Shown: positions 49,429 to 60,270, counted from the stretch's first letter. The stretch is DNA of 64,000 nucleotides from Vibrio litoralis DSM 17657 (GCF_000426765.1 NZ_KE384567.1:186001-250000), one strand, 5' to 3'. The notes: a model not told the origin generated them from the sequence alone. Numbers and translations are program-made.

Positions 49429-50655
49429 TTAGCCTCCGAAATCATCCAATAGAATGTTTTCATCTTCCACACCAAGATCTTTCAACAATCCGATAACGGC
49501 TGCGTTCATCATTGGTGGACCACACATGTAGTATTCACAATCTTCTGGAGCTTCATGATCTTTCAAGTAGCTCTCGTATAGAACATTGTGGATAAAGCCA
49601 GTCTTACCCTCCCAGTTATCTTCTGGAAGAGGATCAGACAATGCACAGTGCCATTCAAAGTTATCATTCTCAGCAGCTAGACCATCAAAGTCTTCTACGT
49701 AGAACATTTCACGCTTAGAACGAGCACCATACCAGAAGGTCATCTTACGCTTAGACTTCAGACGCTTAAGCTGATCAAAAATGTGTGAACGCATTGGAGC
49801 CATACCAGCACCACCACCAACAAACACCATTTCCGCATCAGTATCTTTCGCGAAGAACTCACCAAATGGACCTGAAATTGTACACTTATCGCCTGGTTTC
49901 AGAGACCAAATGTAAGAAGACATGATACCTGGCGGTACATCAGGATTATTAGGCGGCGGCGTAGCGATACGCACATTCAGCAGAATAATACCTTCTTCTT
50001 CTGGATAGTTTGCCATCGAGTATGCTCGGATGGTTTCTTCTTCGACTTTTGACTCATAGCGGAATAAATTAAACTTATCCCAATCAGCACGATATTCTTC
50101 AGGAATATCGAAATCAGAGTACTTAATATGATGGGGTGGTGCTTCAATCTGAATGTAGCCACCTGCACGGAATGGTACAGATTCACCATCAGGGATCGCA
50201 ATCTTAAATTCTTTGATAAAGGTTGCTTCGTTATTGTTAGAAATAACTTCACATTCCCATTTTTTCACACCAAAGATTTCTTCAGGCAATTCAATTTCCA
50301 TGTCAGTTTTCACGTTCACTTGACAAGCTAAACGTTCACCTTCGCGGGCTTCGCCTTTAGATATATGATCCAATTCTGTTGGTAGAATATCACCACCGCC
50401 AGATTTAATTTTAACGCGACACTGGCCACAAGAGCCACCGCCACCACAAGCTGAAGACACGAAGATGCCAGAGCTTGATAGTGCATTAAGTAATTTGCTA
50501 CCAGCACCAGTTACAATGGCTTTCTCAGGATCGCCATTTACGGAAATCGTAATGTCACCGTCTGGAACCAACTTCGATTTAGCAAATAAAATTACTAAAA
50601 CTAAAGCCAGAACGATCAGAGTAAACATCACGACGCCAAGAAGAATAATGTCCAT
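49429..50655 (-). CDS. nqrF: Na+-NQR subunit F (NADH-oxidising)
   Basis: NqrF takes electrons from NADH through FAD to a [2Fe-2S] cluster. The 408-residue protein has one N-terminal span (about 3-25), plant-type ferredoxin cysteines 70, 76, 79 and 111, an FAD domain with RAYSMANYP, and an NADH domain with [16 protein letters not shown] and [14 protein letters not shown]. Last of the six structural genes, ending at a terminator. Confidence 0.98.
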   Translation of the reverse strand: MDIILLGVVMFTLIVLALVLVILFAKSKLVPDGDITISVNGDPEKAIVTGAGSKLLNALSSSGIFVSSACGGGGSCGQCRVKIKSGGGDILPTELDHISKGEAREGERLACQVNVKTDMEIELPEEIFGVKKWECEVISNNNEATFIKEFKIAIPDGESVPFRAGGYIQIEAPPHHIKYSDFDIPEEYRADWDKFNLFRYESKVEEETIRAYSMANYPEEEGIILLNVRIATPPPNNPDVPPGIMSSYIWSLKPGDKCTISGPFGEFFAKDTDAEMVFVGGGAGMAPMRSHIFDQLKRLKSKRKMTFWYGARSKREMFYVEDFDGLAAENDNFEWHCALSDPLPEDNWEGKTGFIHNVLYESYLKDHEAPEDCEYYMCGPPMMNAAVIGLLKDLGVEDENILLDDFGG

Positions 50656-50685
50656 TGACTATTCCTTATTTATTGGGCGTTTACC

Positions 50686-51282
50686 CTACAGTTGAATACC
50701 AGAGAAAGACATAAAGCCTAACGCCATAAGACCCGCCGTGATGAAAGTAATACCTAGACCACGTAGACCTGGAGGTACATCTGAATATTTCATCTTCTCA
50801 CGGATACCTGCTAACGCAACGATAGCTAACATCCAGCCTAGACCTGAACCAAAACCATACACAATTGATTCTGTGAAGTTATAGTCACGTTGAACCATGA
50901 ACGACACACCACCAAAGATGGCACAGTTAACCGTAATCAACGGTAGGAAAATACCTAATGCGTTGTACAAAGGTGGGAAAAAACGGTCAAGCACCATTTC
51001 CAAAATCTGTACTAATGCAGCAATAACACCGATGAAAGTGATGAAGTTTAAGAAGCTTAAATCCACTCCTTTAACTAAAGCATCTTCTTTCAAAATATAG
51101 GTATAAACCAAGTTGTTTACTGGTACCGCTACCGTCAATACAACAACAACTGCAATACCTAGACCGATAGAGGTTTTTACTTTTTTCGATACCGCTAGGA
51201 ACGTACACATGCCTAAGAAGAAAGACAGTGCCATGTTCTCAATGAAGATCGAACGAACCATTAAGCTAATATAATGTTCCAC
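50686..51282 (-). CDS. nqrE: Na+-NQR subunit E
   Basis: NqrE is a six-span membrane subunit homologous to NqrD; together they hold an iron centre in the membrane through symmetry-related cysteines. The 198-residue protein starts from GTG (GGAG upstream) with [20 protein letters not shown] and has [15 protein letters not shown] and [14 protein letters not shown], whose cysteines are the iron ligands. It lies five bases after nqrD. Confidence 0.97.
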   Translation of the reverse strand: MEHYISLMVRSIFIENMALSFFLGMCTFLAVSKKVKTSIGLGIAVVVVLTVAVPVNNLVYTYILKEDALVKGVDLSFLNFITFIGVIAALVQILEMVLDRFFPPLYNALGIFLPLITVNCAIFGGVSFMVQRDYNFTESIVYGFGSGLGWMLAIVALAGIREKMKYSDVPPGLRGLGITFITAGLMALGFMSFSGIQL

Positions 51283-51287
51283 TGCGA

Positions 51288-51917
51288 TTACTCCTTAGCT
51301 TCTACTTGTTCTGGTTTCATTGTACGGATAACCCAAATTAAGAAACCAATGATGAAGAATGCAGAAGGCGCAAGTAACATCATACCGTTTGGCTGATACC
51401 AACCACCGTCTGAAATTAAAGGCAATACTTGCATACCAAAGATACTACCTGAACCTAGAAGTTCACGGAAGAAGCCCACTACGATCAATACAAAGCCGTA
51501 GCCTAGACCATTCGCAATACCATCAATAAATGACGGAAATGGTGCTTCTTTCATTGCAAATGCTTCAGCACGACCCATTACGATACAGTTAGTAATGATC
51601 AAACCAACGAATACCGATAGCTGCTTCGAAATATCGAAGAAGTATGCACGTAATACCTGATCTACCACGATTACTAACGATGCGATAATCGCCATTTGTA
51701 CAATAATACGAACACTGTTAGGAATGTGATTACGCATTAGAGATACGAACAAGTTAGAAAATGCGGTTACAAACATTACAGCTAATGTCATAACAAATGC
51801 GGTTTCCAACTTAGTTGTTACTGCCAATGCAGAACAAACACCTAGCACCTGTAGTGCAATCGGGTTGTTATCTAACACTGGAGAAACAATAGATTTTCTT
51901 AAGTCTTTTGCACTCAT
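51288..51917 (-). CDS. nqrD: Na+-NQR subunit D
   Basis: This is a 209-residue membrane subunit with six spans, paired with Nqr[21 protein letters not shown] and [16 protein letters not shown] contain the cysteines that complete the iron centre. The start overlaps the nqrC stop (TAATG), showing translational coupling. Confidence 0.97.
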   Translation of the reverse strand: MSAKDLRKSIVSPVLDNNPIALQVLGVCSALAVTTKLETAFVMTLAVMFVTAFSNLFVSLMRNHIPNSVRIIVQMAIIASLVIVVDQVLRAYFFDISKQLSVFVGLIITNCIVMGRAEAFAMKEAPFPSFIDGIANGLGYGFVLIVVGFFRELLGSGSIFGMQVLPLISDGGWYQPNGMMLLAPSAFFIIGFLIWVIRTMKPEQVEAKE

Positions 51918-52687
51918 TAGTTCAGTTCTCCTGCTCGTACTTTAGCTAAGAAAGGACCGTAGGCCTTATCACTTAACCAGAAGTCGAAAATGTTCTGAAC
52001 ACCATTACTTGTTAGCGTTGCGCCAGACAAACCATCGATACCATGTTCAGATCCTTCAGGTGCTCCACCTTTTACGATCTTAATTGCAGGCTGGTTGTTT
52101 TCATCAAACAATTTCTTACCTTCAAATTGAGCACGCCATTTAGGGTTTTCTACTTCACCACCAAGTCCCGGAGTCTCACCTTGTTCATAGAATGTGATGT
52201 CACTTACTGTATTACCGTCGGTTTGCACGGCAACGAATGCATACATCATAGACCAAAGGCCAGTACCATTAATTGGTAAAATAACTTCTTTAACTTGCTC
52301 GCCGTCTTTTACTAAGTAAACCAAGCCTTTATTCGGAAGACGCATAATTTTAGCGATATCTTCATCAGCCGGTAACTTAGTTGATTGACTTGGATCTTTT
52401 GCTGCAGCACGCATGTCATATTGAGTTGCGTCACCTTCTACAAATTCTCCAGTAGAGAAGTCAATTAAACGAGGTTCAATGCTTTCATGGTAGATAGATT
52501 GGATTTCGTCTGCATTTTTCGCATCAAAACCAGCAACCGCTACGATGTTGCTTTGAACATCAAGTTTAGCATTTGCTACTTGTTTTGGTTTTAACAGTAC
52601 TGCTGCCGTTGATACTACAACTGAACACACAAGGCTCAGAGCAATAACGGTAACTAGGGTACCTTTAATGGAATCTTTATTTGCCAT
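51917..52687 (-). CDS. nqrC: Na+-NQR subunit C
   Basis: NqrC carries a covalently bound FMN on a periplasmic domain. The 256-residue protein has one membrane span near 11-31 and the flavinylation motif [10 protein letters not shown] with the expected FMN threonine at 223. It overlaps nqrB by 11 bases upstream and nqrD by one base downstream. Confidence 0.97.
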   Translation of the reverse strand: MANKDSIKGTLVTVIALSLVCSVVVSTAAVLLKPKQVANAKLDVQSNIVAVAGFDAKNADEIQSIYHESIEPRLIDFSTGEFVEGDATQYDMRAAAKDPSQSTKLPADEDIAKIMRLPNKGLVYLVKDGEQVKEVILPINGTGLWSMMYAFVAVQTDGNTVSDITFYEQGETPGLGGEVENPKWRAQFEGKKLFDENNQPAIKIVKGGAPEGSEHGIDGLSGATLTSNGVQNIFDFWLSDKAYGPFLAKVRAGELN

Positions 52688-53921
52688 AGCGAGCTAGTCT
52701 CCTTTTGACGTTCTTTTCAACGACAAAATAATCAAACAACGGAGCAAAGAGGTTAGCGAATAAAATCGCTAGCATCATACCTTCAGGATAGGCAGGGTTA
52801 ACTACACGGATTAATACACACATCACACCGATTAAAGCACCATACGCCCACTTACCTTTATTAGTAAATGATGCAGATACTGGGTCTGTCGCCATGAAGA
52901 TCATACCAAACGCAAAACCACCTAGTACAAGGTGCCAGTACCAAGGCATAGCAAACATTGGGTTAGTATCTGAACCGATAAGGTTAAGCATTGTTGCTAC
53001 AGCAGCCATACCAATCATTACACCCGCAATGATACGCCATGATGCGATTCGCATATAAACGATCATCAAACCGCCAAGGATTAGAGCTAAGGTAGAAACC
53101 TCACCCATAGAACCTGGGATATTACCGATGAATGCATCCATCCAAGAAATTGAATGACCAGTTACTGTATTCACTAGTGCCCCGTGACCACCTTGTGCCC
53201 ACTGGCTAAGCGCCGTCGCACCAGAGAAGCCATCTGCCGCGGTCCAAACTGCATCACCAGAAATTTGCGCAGGGTATGCAAAGAATAGGAATGCACGGCC
53301 AGCCAATGCTGGATTTAGGAAGTTACGACCAGTACCACCAAAGATTTCTTTAGCGACAACAACACCGAAAGTGATACCTAACGCAGCTTGCCATAGTGGT
53401 AGTGTTGGCGGCACGATTAGCGCAAACAAGATAGAAGTAACAAAGAAACCTTCGTTAACTTCATGCTTACGAATCATACAGAACAATACTTCCCAGAAAC
53501 CACCTACTGCGAAAACAACTGCGTAGATAGGTAGGAAGTACGTTGCACCAAGCAGCATCATACTGCCCCAACCGGCTTGGTCGGTTAGTGTGCCACCGAG
53601 CATTTCAGTTAGCCAGTAGTGCCAATCACCAGAAATGATTGTGGCAAGTTGCTCACCAGAATACATGTGGTTAAGTGCGACAATCGCTTGATGGCCAGTA
53701 TTGTACATACCCCAGAACATTGCTGGGAATACCGCTAGCCAAACCATGATCATAATACGTTTTAAATCAACGCTATCACGGACATGAGAACTGCGTTTTG
53801 TTACAGTACCTGGGGTGTAAAATAGCGTTGCAGCTGCTTCATATAAAGCAAACCAACGCTCATGTTTCCCGCCAGGTTCAAAATGCGGTTCAATATCTTC
53901 TATAAATTTCTTAAGGCCCAT
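52677..53921 (-). CDS. nqrB: Na+-NQR subunit B
   Basis: NqrB is the main membrane subunit, carrying covalent FMN, riboflavin and the quinone site and forming the sodium path. The 414-residue protein has about ten spans. [12 protein letters not shown] places the FMN threonine at 236, the same number as in V. cholerae. The G140-G141 pair implicated in inhibitor binding is present. It lies three bases after nqrA. Confidence 0.98.
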   Translation of the reverse strand: MGLKKFIEDIEPHFEPGGKHERWFALYEAAATLFYTPGTVTKRSSHVRDSVDLKRIMIMVWLAVFPAMFWGMYNTGHQAIVALNHMYSGEQLATIISGDWHYWLTEMLGGTLTDQAGWGSMMLLGATYFLPIYAVVFAVGGFWEVLFCMIRKHEVNEGFFVTSILFALIVPPTLPLWQAALGITFGVVVAKEIFGGTGRNFLNPALAGRAFLFFAYPAQISGDAVWTAADGFSGATALSQWAQGGHGALVNTVTGHSISWMDAFIGNIPGSMGEVSTLALILGGLMIVYMRIASWRIIAGVMIGMAAVATMLNLIGSDTNPMFAMPWYWHLVLGGFAFGMIFMATDPVSASFTNKGKWAYGALIGVMCVLIRVVNPAYPEGMMLAILFANLFAPLFDYFVVEKNVKRRLARYGK

Positions 53922-53924
53922 GAA

Positions 53925-55265
53925 TTAACCTTCCTTCTCGATCTTGTCTAGGCAATCGCGAAGTAAATCGCCATATTCATATTTGCCAGGACATACAAAG
54001 GTACATAACGCCAAATCTTCTTCATCCAGCTCTAAAACGCCTAAACGTTGTGCGCTATCAGAATCCCCAGCACAGATATCACGAAGCAACAATGTTGGTT
54101 CGATATCTAATGGCATTACACGCTCATAGTTACCAATTGGCACCATAGAACGGTCACTACCATTTGTCGTAGTGGTCATATTGAACACACGGTTTGGGAA
54201 TAAGTGGCTTAAGAAAGAACGAGTCACAGAGAACTTGTGCGCGCCAGGCATTGCCCAACCGAAGAGCTCTTTTTCACGACCTTCATGAAGAACAGATACT
54301 TGTGTATGGTAACGACCAAGGTAAGCATGAGGACCTGATGCTGCAGTACCTGATAACACTGAACCAGAAATTACACGAGCTTCGCCCGGTAAAATCTCAC
54401 CTTCAGTTAAATCATCTAGGTTTGCACCAATGCTAGTGCGAACTAAGCGAGGCTCTTTGATTGCAGGACCCGCCAATGAAACCACACGATCAGTGTAAAT
54501 TTCACCAGTAAGGAATAGCTTACCGAACGCGATAACGTCTTGGTAGTTTAAGCTCCAAGCAACATTTTCTAGGCTCACTGGGTACAAGTGATGCATGTGA
54601 GTTCCCGCTAAACCAGCTGGGTGAACACCGGCAAACACATGTTCTTCTACATTAGATTGAGAAGATTGTGGCAATGTTGTTGATGCTTTACATACGTATA
54701 CCTTGCCATCTGTTAATACAGATAGAAGATCAAGACCTGCTGTAAAGGCTTCTGCTTGCTCATTAATAATCACGGCAGGATCTGCTGCTAGTGGATTAGT
54801 ATCCATTGCAGTAACAAAGATCGCCTGAGTGGTCGAATCGATTGCTGGAACCTTGCTGAACGGACGAGTTCGCAATGCAGTCCACATACCAGATTCAACA
54901 AGTTGGGTCTTAACCACTTCACGGTCAAGTTTTACTAGTTGATCGGCAGTGTAGCTTTCGAAAGTCACTTGGTCATTACCTGAAACTTCAATCACAACAG
55001 ATTGAAGAACACGTTTTGCACCACGATTTACTTCGATAACTTTACCGCTTGCAGGTGAAGTGTATTGAACGCCAGGGTTCTTTTTATCTACAAAAAGAAC
55101 TTGACCCTTTTTCACTTCATCATCAACGCGAACATGCATTGTTGGACGCATGCCCACGTACTCTTCGCCAAGCAAGGCGACTGTTTTGATGGACTTACCA
55201 TCATTAATCACCTGAGCAGGAACTCCAGCAATAGGAAGATCCAAGCCCTTTTTTATTGTAATCAT
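53925..55265 (-). CDS. nqrA: Na+-NQR subunit A
   Basis: NqrA is the large soluble cytoplasmic subunit of the sodium-pumping NADH:quinone reductase. The 446-residue protein begins [20 protein letters not shown], as in V. cholerae NqrA, with the same length, and contains [20 protein letters not shown] and [20 protein letters not shown]. The ATG at 55265 is preferred over the in-frame GTG at 55277 for family agreement, although no strong ribosome site is evident. First gene of the operon. Confidence 0.98.
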   Translation of the reverse strand: MITIKKGLDLPIAGVPAQVINDGKSIKTVALLGEEYVGMRPTMHVRVDDEVKKGQVLFVDKKNPGVQYTSPASGKVIEVNRGAKRVLQSVVIEVSGNDQVTFESYTADQLVKLDREVVKTQLVESGMWTALRTRPFSKVPAIDSTTQAIFVTAMDTNPLAADPAVIINEQAEAFTAGLDLLSVLTDGKVYVCKASTTLPQSSQSNVEEHVFAGVHPAGLAGTHMHHLYPVSLENVAWSLNYQDVIAFGKLFLTGEIYTDRVVSLAGPAIKEPRLVRTSIGANLDDLTEGEILPGEARVISGSVLSGTAASGPHAYLGRYHTQVSVLHEGREKELFGWAMPGAHKFSVTRSFLSHLFPNRVFNMTTTTNGSDRSMVPIGNYERVMPLDIEPTLLLRDICAGDSDSAQRLGVLELDEEDLALCTFVCPGKYEYGDLLRDCLDKIEKEG

Positions 55266-55631
55266 ACGCGCTTGCACTACTTTATTTTAAGGAAATAAGA
55301 TTCTTTTAATTGCGTAACTTAAAGACACGACTTTTTTGTGTCCGCCTCTGATTTTTAAGTAAAAAGCAGAGTCGCAACATCCATATAAAAAGGCCTAATT
55401 TTATCAATAAGCTCTTCTAGGTGGCGTATTCTAGCATCTTTTATGAATGCCTTGCCATTCTCATTAGGGGTATTCAGCTATTTTTTTACAGCTAAGTTAA
55501 CGGGATTAAATACAAAATTGTATATATTTGAAGCACACCACAATTATCGTTATTCATTTATTCAGAATAATGTTCTCATCGAATGAGGCTATTCCCTAAT
55601 GAGAGCAAGGATTAACCTCAATCTTCGGTAT
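55266..55631 (-). other. nqr operon leader and nqrA-bolA gap
   Basis: No established gene. An extended -10 element (TGCTAGAAT, hexamer at 55428-55433 on the minus strand) would start a leader of about 155 bases. Within it a stem CTCTG...TTTTTA / TAAAAAGCAGAG lies at 55346-55371. A nine-codon open frame (55355-55384, MDVATLLFT) overlaps that stem but lacks a good ribosome site. No -35 box of quality is seen. Confidence 0.5.
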
Positions 55632-55940
55632 TTATTTACCGCCACCCGCGCATTTTGGTGATTTTGGTACAGCCCCACTCACCTGCTGCCATTCCAATTG
55701 AGTATAAGCATGAATCGATAGAGCATGAATATGATTCTCTAGCTCATCGCTGAGCGCTGCATTAATCGCACGATGGCGAGCTATCAATTTTTTATCTTCA
55801 AATTGTTCACTCACCACTACCACTTTAAAATGGCTTTCAGAACCCGGTGGTACGTTATGCATATAGCTTTCGTTTTGAACGTCTAAATGAATAGGATTAA
55901 AAGCCGCTTGTAGTTTTCTTTCGATTAGATCTTGAATCAT
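55632..55940 (-). CDS. bolA: BolA family protein
   Basis: BolA affects cell shape and biofilm formation and partners with monothiol glutaredoxins through a shared [2Fe-2S] cluster. The 102-residue protein begins MIQDLIERKLQAAFNPIHLD and has the class signature NVPPGSESHFKVVVVSEQFE plus RHRAINAALSDELENHIHAL. The start at 55940 has AAGG eight bases upstream. It faces away from rlmG-yajG-ampG; in E. coli bolA, yajG and ampG are also neighbours. Confidence 0.95.
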   Translation of the reverse strand: MIQDLIERKLQAAFNPIHLDVQNESYMHNVPPGSESHFKVVVVSEQFEDKKLIARHRAINAALSDELENHIHALSIHAYTQLEWQQVSGAVPKSPKCAGGGK

Positions 55941-56023
55941 ATTACTCACCTTCTAATTATTTCTTTCAAGATGCCATGAAAACGGTTCAAAGCTCAATGG
56001 AATTAATGTAACCATGACATTCA

Positions 56024-56290
56024 TATACCCAAGTGACTTCAAGATGCGAGTTTCAGCAAGAATAAAACAAGCTTTAGGCAAGGCAAATTGAACATGATCA
56101 TAGTTACTCTATTTCTGTTCCATTTAACGCCGCATAAAGCTTGTTTTAACTTGCCCTTCGGGAGCTTCATTCAAACCTTTATGCCGCGTCAGATTGGTTT
56201 GAAAGGTGCTTACATTCCTTCGCCAATCTTCCTTGCCTAAAGGTTTAAATGATAGCTCTGAATTCTGCATCTTGAAATTACTTGGGTATA
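56024..56290 (-). repeat. Long TACCC-ended repeat, family A, copy 2 (inverted)
   Basis: A 267-base element with termini TATACCCAAGTGACTTCAAG and TTGAAATTACTTGGGTATA occupies most of the 434-base bolA-rlmG gap. Its reverse complement aligns end to end with the element at 35718-35983. No coding gene or transposase is present. Confidence 0.85.
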
Positions 56291-56374
56291 ACTATGTTTC
56301 TACTATCTTGTTCAAACACCTTCTGCGACAATACAACACCTGAAGTGCCTTAAGACACAGAATAAAGATAAAGT

Positions 56375-57538
56375 ATGAAGACTGAATTAACATTACATGA
56401 CCGGACCTTAGCCTTATCCCGCTTCCCTAAACGTGCCAATGAAACATTACAAGCTTGGGATGCTGGCGATGAATATTTGATTAATCATGTAGAAGAAATG
56501 GTTCTCCCTGCAGGTCAAAACATCCTCATCCTCAACGACCACTTTGGTGCGCTCTCATGTTGGTTTTCAGCACAACATAACGTCACCATGATGAGTGATT
56601 CATTTATTTCCCACAAAGGTACTCTGAGAAATTTACAGCGAAATAAATGTCCTAAAATCCAGTTTTTAAATTGCTTGCAAGCGATCCCTCAGCAAGTTGA
56701 TTTGGTATTAATGCAACTCCCAAAAAGTAATCGCTTACTAACTTGGCAACTATCTCAATTACGTAATTCCATTTCGGAAGAATGCCCAGTGATTGGGGTA
56801 AATAAAGCCAAAGAAATCCATACCTCTACCCTCAATTTGTTTGAGAAACACTTAGGAGAAACCAAAACCTCACTGGCTTGGAAGAAACATCGCTTAGTGT
56901 TCTCAAAAGCCAATTGCCACCCCATCATTCCAGTACCAGCAGAATGTGAATGGCAAGTAGACAATGAAGATATCGTCTTATCTAACTATGCCAATGTCTA
57001 TTCAGGTGAAAGCTTAGATCTCGGCGCAAGATTCATGCTAGAACATATTCCGGTCGATGAAGAATTACGACACATCATTGATCTTGGTTGTGGTAACGGT
57101 GTGTTATCGATCAAAGCCGGTCAACTTAACCCTCAAGCGAGAATCACCAGTATTGATGAAAGCTTTATGGCGGTTGCCTCAGCACAAAAGAATTTAGAAA
57201 AGAACCTCGGCCCAGATAGAAACATTCAAGTTATCGCTAATAACTGTTTAGATGGTATGAAAGACAACAGTAGTTATCTTGTATTGTGTAACCCTCCTTT
57301 CCATCAAAACAACACCATTACCGATCATATCGCTTGGCAAATGTTTTGCGATGCCAAAGATGCATTGAACCATAATGGTAAATTGCTGGTCGTAGGGAAT
57401 CGACACTTAGAATATCCAACCAAGTTATCGCGCTTGTTTGGCGATCAACAAGTGACAATAGTGGCGGAAAATAATAAATTCGTCATTATAGAAGCAATAA
57501 AAAACAACGATTTAAATAAAAAACCGAATACTAAATAA
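56375..57538 (+). CDS. rlmG: 23S rRNA (guanine-1835 N2) methyltransferase RlmG
   Basis: RlmG methylates G1835 of 23S rRNA. The 387-residue protein has duplicated methyltransferase-like halves; the C-terminal one is catalytic with IIDLGCGNGVLSIKAG and the target-binding NPPFHQ. LSRFPKRANETLQAWDAGDE and HTSTLNLFEKHLGETKTSLA match E. coli RlmG (YgjO). It heads the run rlmG-yajG-ppiA-ampG with a 12-base gap to yajG. Confidence 0.94.
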   Translation: MKTELTLHDRTLALSRFPKRANETLQAWDAGDEYLINHVEEMVLPAGQNILILNDHFGALSCWFSAQHNVTMMSDSFISHKGTLRNLQRNKCPKIQFLNCLQAIPQQVDLVLMQLPKSNRLLTWQLSQLRNSISEECPVIGVNKAKEIHTSTLNLFEKHLGETKTSLAWKKHRLVFSKANCHPIIPVPAECEWQVDNEDIVLSNYANVYSGESLDLGARFMLEHIPVDEELRHIIDLGCGNGVLSIKAGQLNPQARITSIDESFMAVASAQKNLEKNLGPDRNIQVIANNCLDGMKDNSSYLVLCNPPFHQNNTITDHIAWQMFCDAKDALNHNGKLLVVGNRHLEYPTKLSRLFGDQQVTIVAENNKFVIIEAIKNNDLNKKPNTK

Positions 57539-57549
57539 GGATATATAAG

Positions 57550-58125
57550 ATGAAAAAGCTGATTATGTTATGCGCCGCTTTGGTGTTAACGGCTTGTGCC
57601 AGTGTTTCTCAGACTGATTTGATAAACCTCACGCCATCTTCAACACTTAGCTCAAGTAAAGTGGCTGATGGTTTAGCCTTTACACTCACTAGCCAAGATA
57701 TCCGCAGTGCGCAATTTATTGCCGTAATCAAGCATGATGACGAAGAACAAGCTCAACCTATGCACGCAAAACAAAATGTGCGTAAAGCCTATGAAGCAGC
57801 AGTTTATCAACAGTTCTTCTCGCAAGGCTTCACTATGACTAAAAACAGCAACAACATTGTTAATGTACAAGTTGTTGATGCACTCGCGACTGTTAACCAA
57901 TCGCCAATGAAATACGATATCGAAGGTAAAGTGACTCTGAAAATCACCGCCGAAACACCAAATGGTAAGTTCGTTCGAACCTATACCGGTTCAGGCACCA
58001 AATCAGGCTCATTTACTGCTGATAAAACCGATGTCGAAGAAGTAATTAACCGCGTATCAAGCCGTGTATTGACTACCATTGCCAAAGATTCAGAATTGAC
58101 AAAATATATGAAAGGTAACTTTTAA
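57550..58125 (+). CDS. yajG: YajG family lipoprotein
   Basis: The 191-residue protein has a signal peptide with lipobox LTAC (cysteine 16) and matches the YajG family of outer-membrane lipoproteins of unknown function. The position next to ampG and near bolA repeats the E. coli arrangement. Its stop overlaps the next ATG (TAATG), so the two are coupled. Confidence 0.87.
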   Translation: MKKLIMLCAALVLTACASVSQTDLINLTPSSTLSSSKVADGLAFTLTSQDIRSAQFIAVIKHDDEEQAQPMHAKQNVRKAYEAAVYQQFFSQGFTMTKNSNNIVNVQVVDALATVNQSPMKYDIEGKVTLKITAETPNGKFVRTYTGSGTKSGSFTADKTDVEEVINRVSSRVLTTIAKDSELTKYMKGNF

Positions 58126-58667
58126 TGAAAAAGATCTTATTTGGATTACTGATGCTATTTAGTGCAACAAGCTTTGCAGCGCCAAGCGTTGAGTTTGAAA
58201 CCACCATTGGTAACTTCACTATTGAACTGAACCAAAAACAAGCACCTATTACAGTAGAAAACTTTCTAAAATACGTTAACGATGGCAGCTATGTAGGCAC
58301 TCAATTTCACCGTGTCATTCCTGGCTTTATGGCGCAAGGTGGTGGTTTTGATAAAGACATGAATGAACGTTCAAGCTATGCACCTATTCGTAATGAAGCC
58401 AGCAACGGACTTGAAAACTTAACCGCAACCGTAGCAATGGCGCGTACTAATAACCCGAATTCAGCCACTCGTCAGTTTTTCATCAACCTGAACGATAACG
58501 ACTTTTTAAACTTCTCACGTAACTCTGCTGGCTATGCTGTATTTGGTAAAGTCACAGAAGGTTTTGATGTTGTAAGAGCTATGGGTCAAAAACCAACTCG
58601 CTCACTAGGCATGATGAAAGACATACCCGTTACACCGATTTTCATCACTAAAGTAACGGTGAAGTAA
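58125..58667 (+). CDS. ppiA: Periplasmic peptidyl-prolyl cis-trans isomerase (cyclophilin)
   Basis: The 180-residue cyclophilin has an N-terminal signal peptide (MKKILFGLLMLFSATSFAAP), indicating export, then TTIGNFTIELNQKQAPITVE, FHRVIPGFMAQGG with the active-site arginine and glutamine, and ATRQFFINLNDNDFLNF. It would catalyse proline isomerisation in periplasmic folding. The symbol is given by type; the distinction from other exported paralogues cannot be made here. Confidence 0.9.
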   Translation: MKKILFGLLMLFSATSFAAPSVEFETTIGNFTIELNQKQAPITVENFLKYVNDGSYVGTQFHRVIPGFMAQGGGFDKDMNERSSYAPIRNEASNGLENLTATVAMARTNNPNSATRQFFINLNDNDFLNFSRNSAGYAVFGKVTEGFDVVRAMGQKPTRSLGMMKDIPVTPIFITKVTVK

Positions 58668-58791
58668 CCCTTATCCATAATAAATACAATAACCTGTTCA
58701 GCCATCTTAACTTGATGGCTGATTTTTCTATGCTGCAGTAATTTATTTACCTTTTTTATTTGCATAGCCGAGTACAACCAAGGAGAAATTC

Positions 58792-60135
58792 ATGGCCTCT
58801 ATGACTTGGAAGGCAACCATACAAACCTACTTAGATAAGCGTTTATTGTGGGTATTCATGTTAGGTTGTTCGAGTGGTTTTCCTTGGGTATTAATTGGCT
58901 CAAACATGTCTGGTTGGCTAGCCGATGCAGGCCTAAACCGTGCAACCATTGGTTATTTTGGTGCTGTTTTTGCAGTTTATGCGATTAACTTTTTGTGGGC
59001 TCCGCTCATCGACCGAGTGAAAATCCCACTGCTACACAAATGGCTAGGCCAGCGACGTAGTTGGATCTTTTTATGCCAAATCATCATGCTGGTCTGCACC
59101 TTCTTCTTAGCTGGTCTAAACCCAACTAATAACTTAATTCTAATTTCTGCATTCGCATTAGCGATCTCAACCGCTTCAGCCACTCAAGATATTGCCATCG
59201 ATGCTTTTCGTATCGATAGCTTCCCTAAGAGTAATAACAGCAAACTCCCACAAGCCTCAGCAATGGCCGTGATTGGTTGGTGGACTGGCTATTCTCTTCC
59301 CGGTTACCTCGCTTTTTCCAATGCCGATGCTTATGGCTGGAACGCGGTCTACTACGGCATGACTTTAGTGATCGTACTCTTAATGCTGTTTACTTTACTG
59401 ACTGGTGAACCGGAAACACAGCGTGATCAACTGCAACATCAAGCAGAAAAACGACATGCAAAAGTCGTCAACTCAAAAGTGGCGGCTTGGCTTACGGTAA
59501 CCGTAGTTGAACCTTTCCTGGATTTCTTCCGTCGCAATGGCGTGGGGGTTGCGGTCACTTTATTACTGTTCGTTTTCCTATTCAAAATCGGTGAAGCATT
59601 TCTTGGTCGCATGTCGATCGTCTTTTATAAAGAAATCGGCTTTAGCAACGAACAAATCGGTGAATACTCCAAACTGATCGGCTGGGGCGCAACCATGTTG
59701 TTTACCTTTGTTGGCAGTATGTTTAACGTTCGCTTTGGTATCGTGAAAGGGTTAATGATAGGTGGTATAGCCATGGCAAGCAGTAACTTAATGTTCGCTT
59801 GGATTGCCTCGGTTGGCCCAAATGAGCACCTATTGCTTGCGACTGTATTAGTCGATAACTTCACTACTGCATTTTCAACAGTAGCGTTTGTGTCTTTCTT
59901 AACGGTACTAACCGGACAAGCATTCTCAGCAACTCAGTATGCATTACTGGCATCATTAGGCAATTTTGGCCGTACTACCTTAGCCTCATTCAGTGGAGAG
60001 TTAGCTGATAGCTTAAATAGCTGGCCGCTGTTTTTTGTTGTCACCGCGATAATGGTAATCCCAAGTTTAATTATGCTGTATACATTGCGTCATTATTTCC
60101 ACGATTTACTGGAAAAAGCGCGTAACCAACAATAA
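58792..60135 (+). CDS. ampG: Muropeptide permease AmpG
   Basis: AmpG is an inner-membrane major-facilitator protein that imports GlcNAc-anhydroMurNAc peptides for peptidoglycan recycling and, in some species, beta-lactamase induction. The 447-residue protein has about 12 spans, with SSGFPWVLIGSNMSGWLADA early, DIAIDAFRIDSFP in the loop after span 4, and GFSNEQIGEYSKLIGWGATM in the second half. AAGGAG precedes the ATG. It ends in a strong terminator. Confidence 0.94.
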   Translation: MASMTWKATIQTYLDKRLLWVFMLGCSSGFPWVLIGSNMSGWLADAGLNRATIGYFGAVFAVYAINFLWAPLIDRVKIPLLHKWLGQRRSWIFLCQIIMLVCTFFLAGLNPTNNLILISAFALAISTASATQDIAIDAFRIDSFPKSNNSKLPQASAMAVIGWWTGYSLPGYLAFSNADAYGWNAVYYGMTLVIVLLMLFTLLTGEPETQRDQLQHQAEKRHAKVVNSKVAAWLTVTVVEPFLDFFRRNGVGVAVTLLLFVFLFKIGEAFLGRMSIVFYKEIGFSNEQIGEYSKLIGWGATMLFTFVGSMFNVRFGIVKGLMIGGIAMASSNLMFAWIASVGPNEHLLLATVLVDNFTTAFSTVAFVSFLTVLTGQAFSATQYALLASLGNFGRTTLASFSGELADSLNSWPLFFVVTAIMVIPSLIMLYTLRHYFHDLLEKARNQQ

Positions 60136-60161
60136 CTTCCCCTACTCGAAAACATGAAAAA

Positions 60162-60194
60162 TGCCAAGGCAAGCGGTTGCCTTGGCGTTTTTTT
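60162..60194 (+). terminator. Rho-independent terminator of ampG
   Basis: TGCCAAGGCAA pairs with TTGCCTTGGCG around GCGG and is followed by seven T residues, 26 bases after the ampG stop. Confidence 0.95.
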
Positions 60195-60254
60195 GTTCTA
60201 AACTCAAAGATCTGTACAGCTTTCAGCAACTAGTTCCATCAAAGATCTCTCCAG

Positions 60255-60270
60255 TGTGACCACCATCACA
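60255..60270. promoter_or_regulatory. CRP-type operator upstream of ompK
   Basis: TGTGACCACCATCACA has perfect arms TGTGA-N6-TCACA. A plausible promoter follows (TTACAA at 60301-60306, 16 bases, TATTAT at 60323-60328), which would put the CRP site centre about 72 bases upstream of the start of transcription, a typical class I position. cAMP-CRP control of the ompK gene is inferred from this. Confidence 0.8.
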
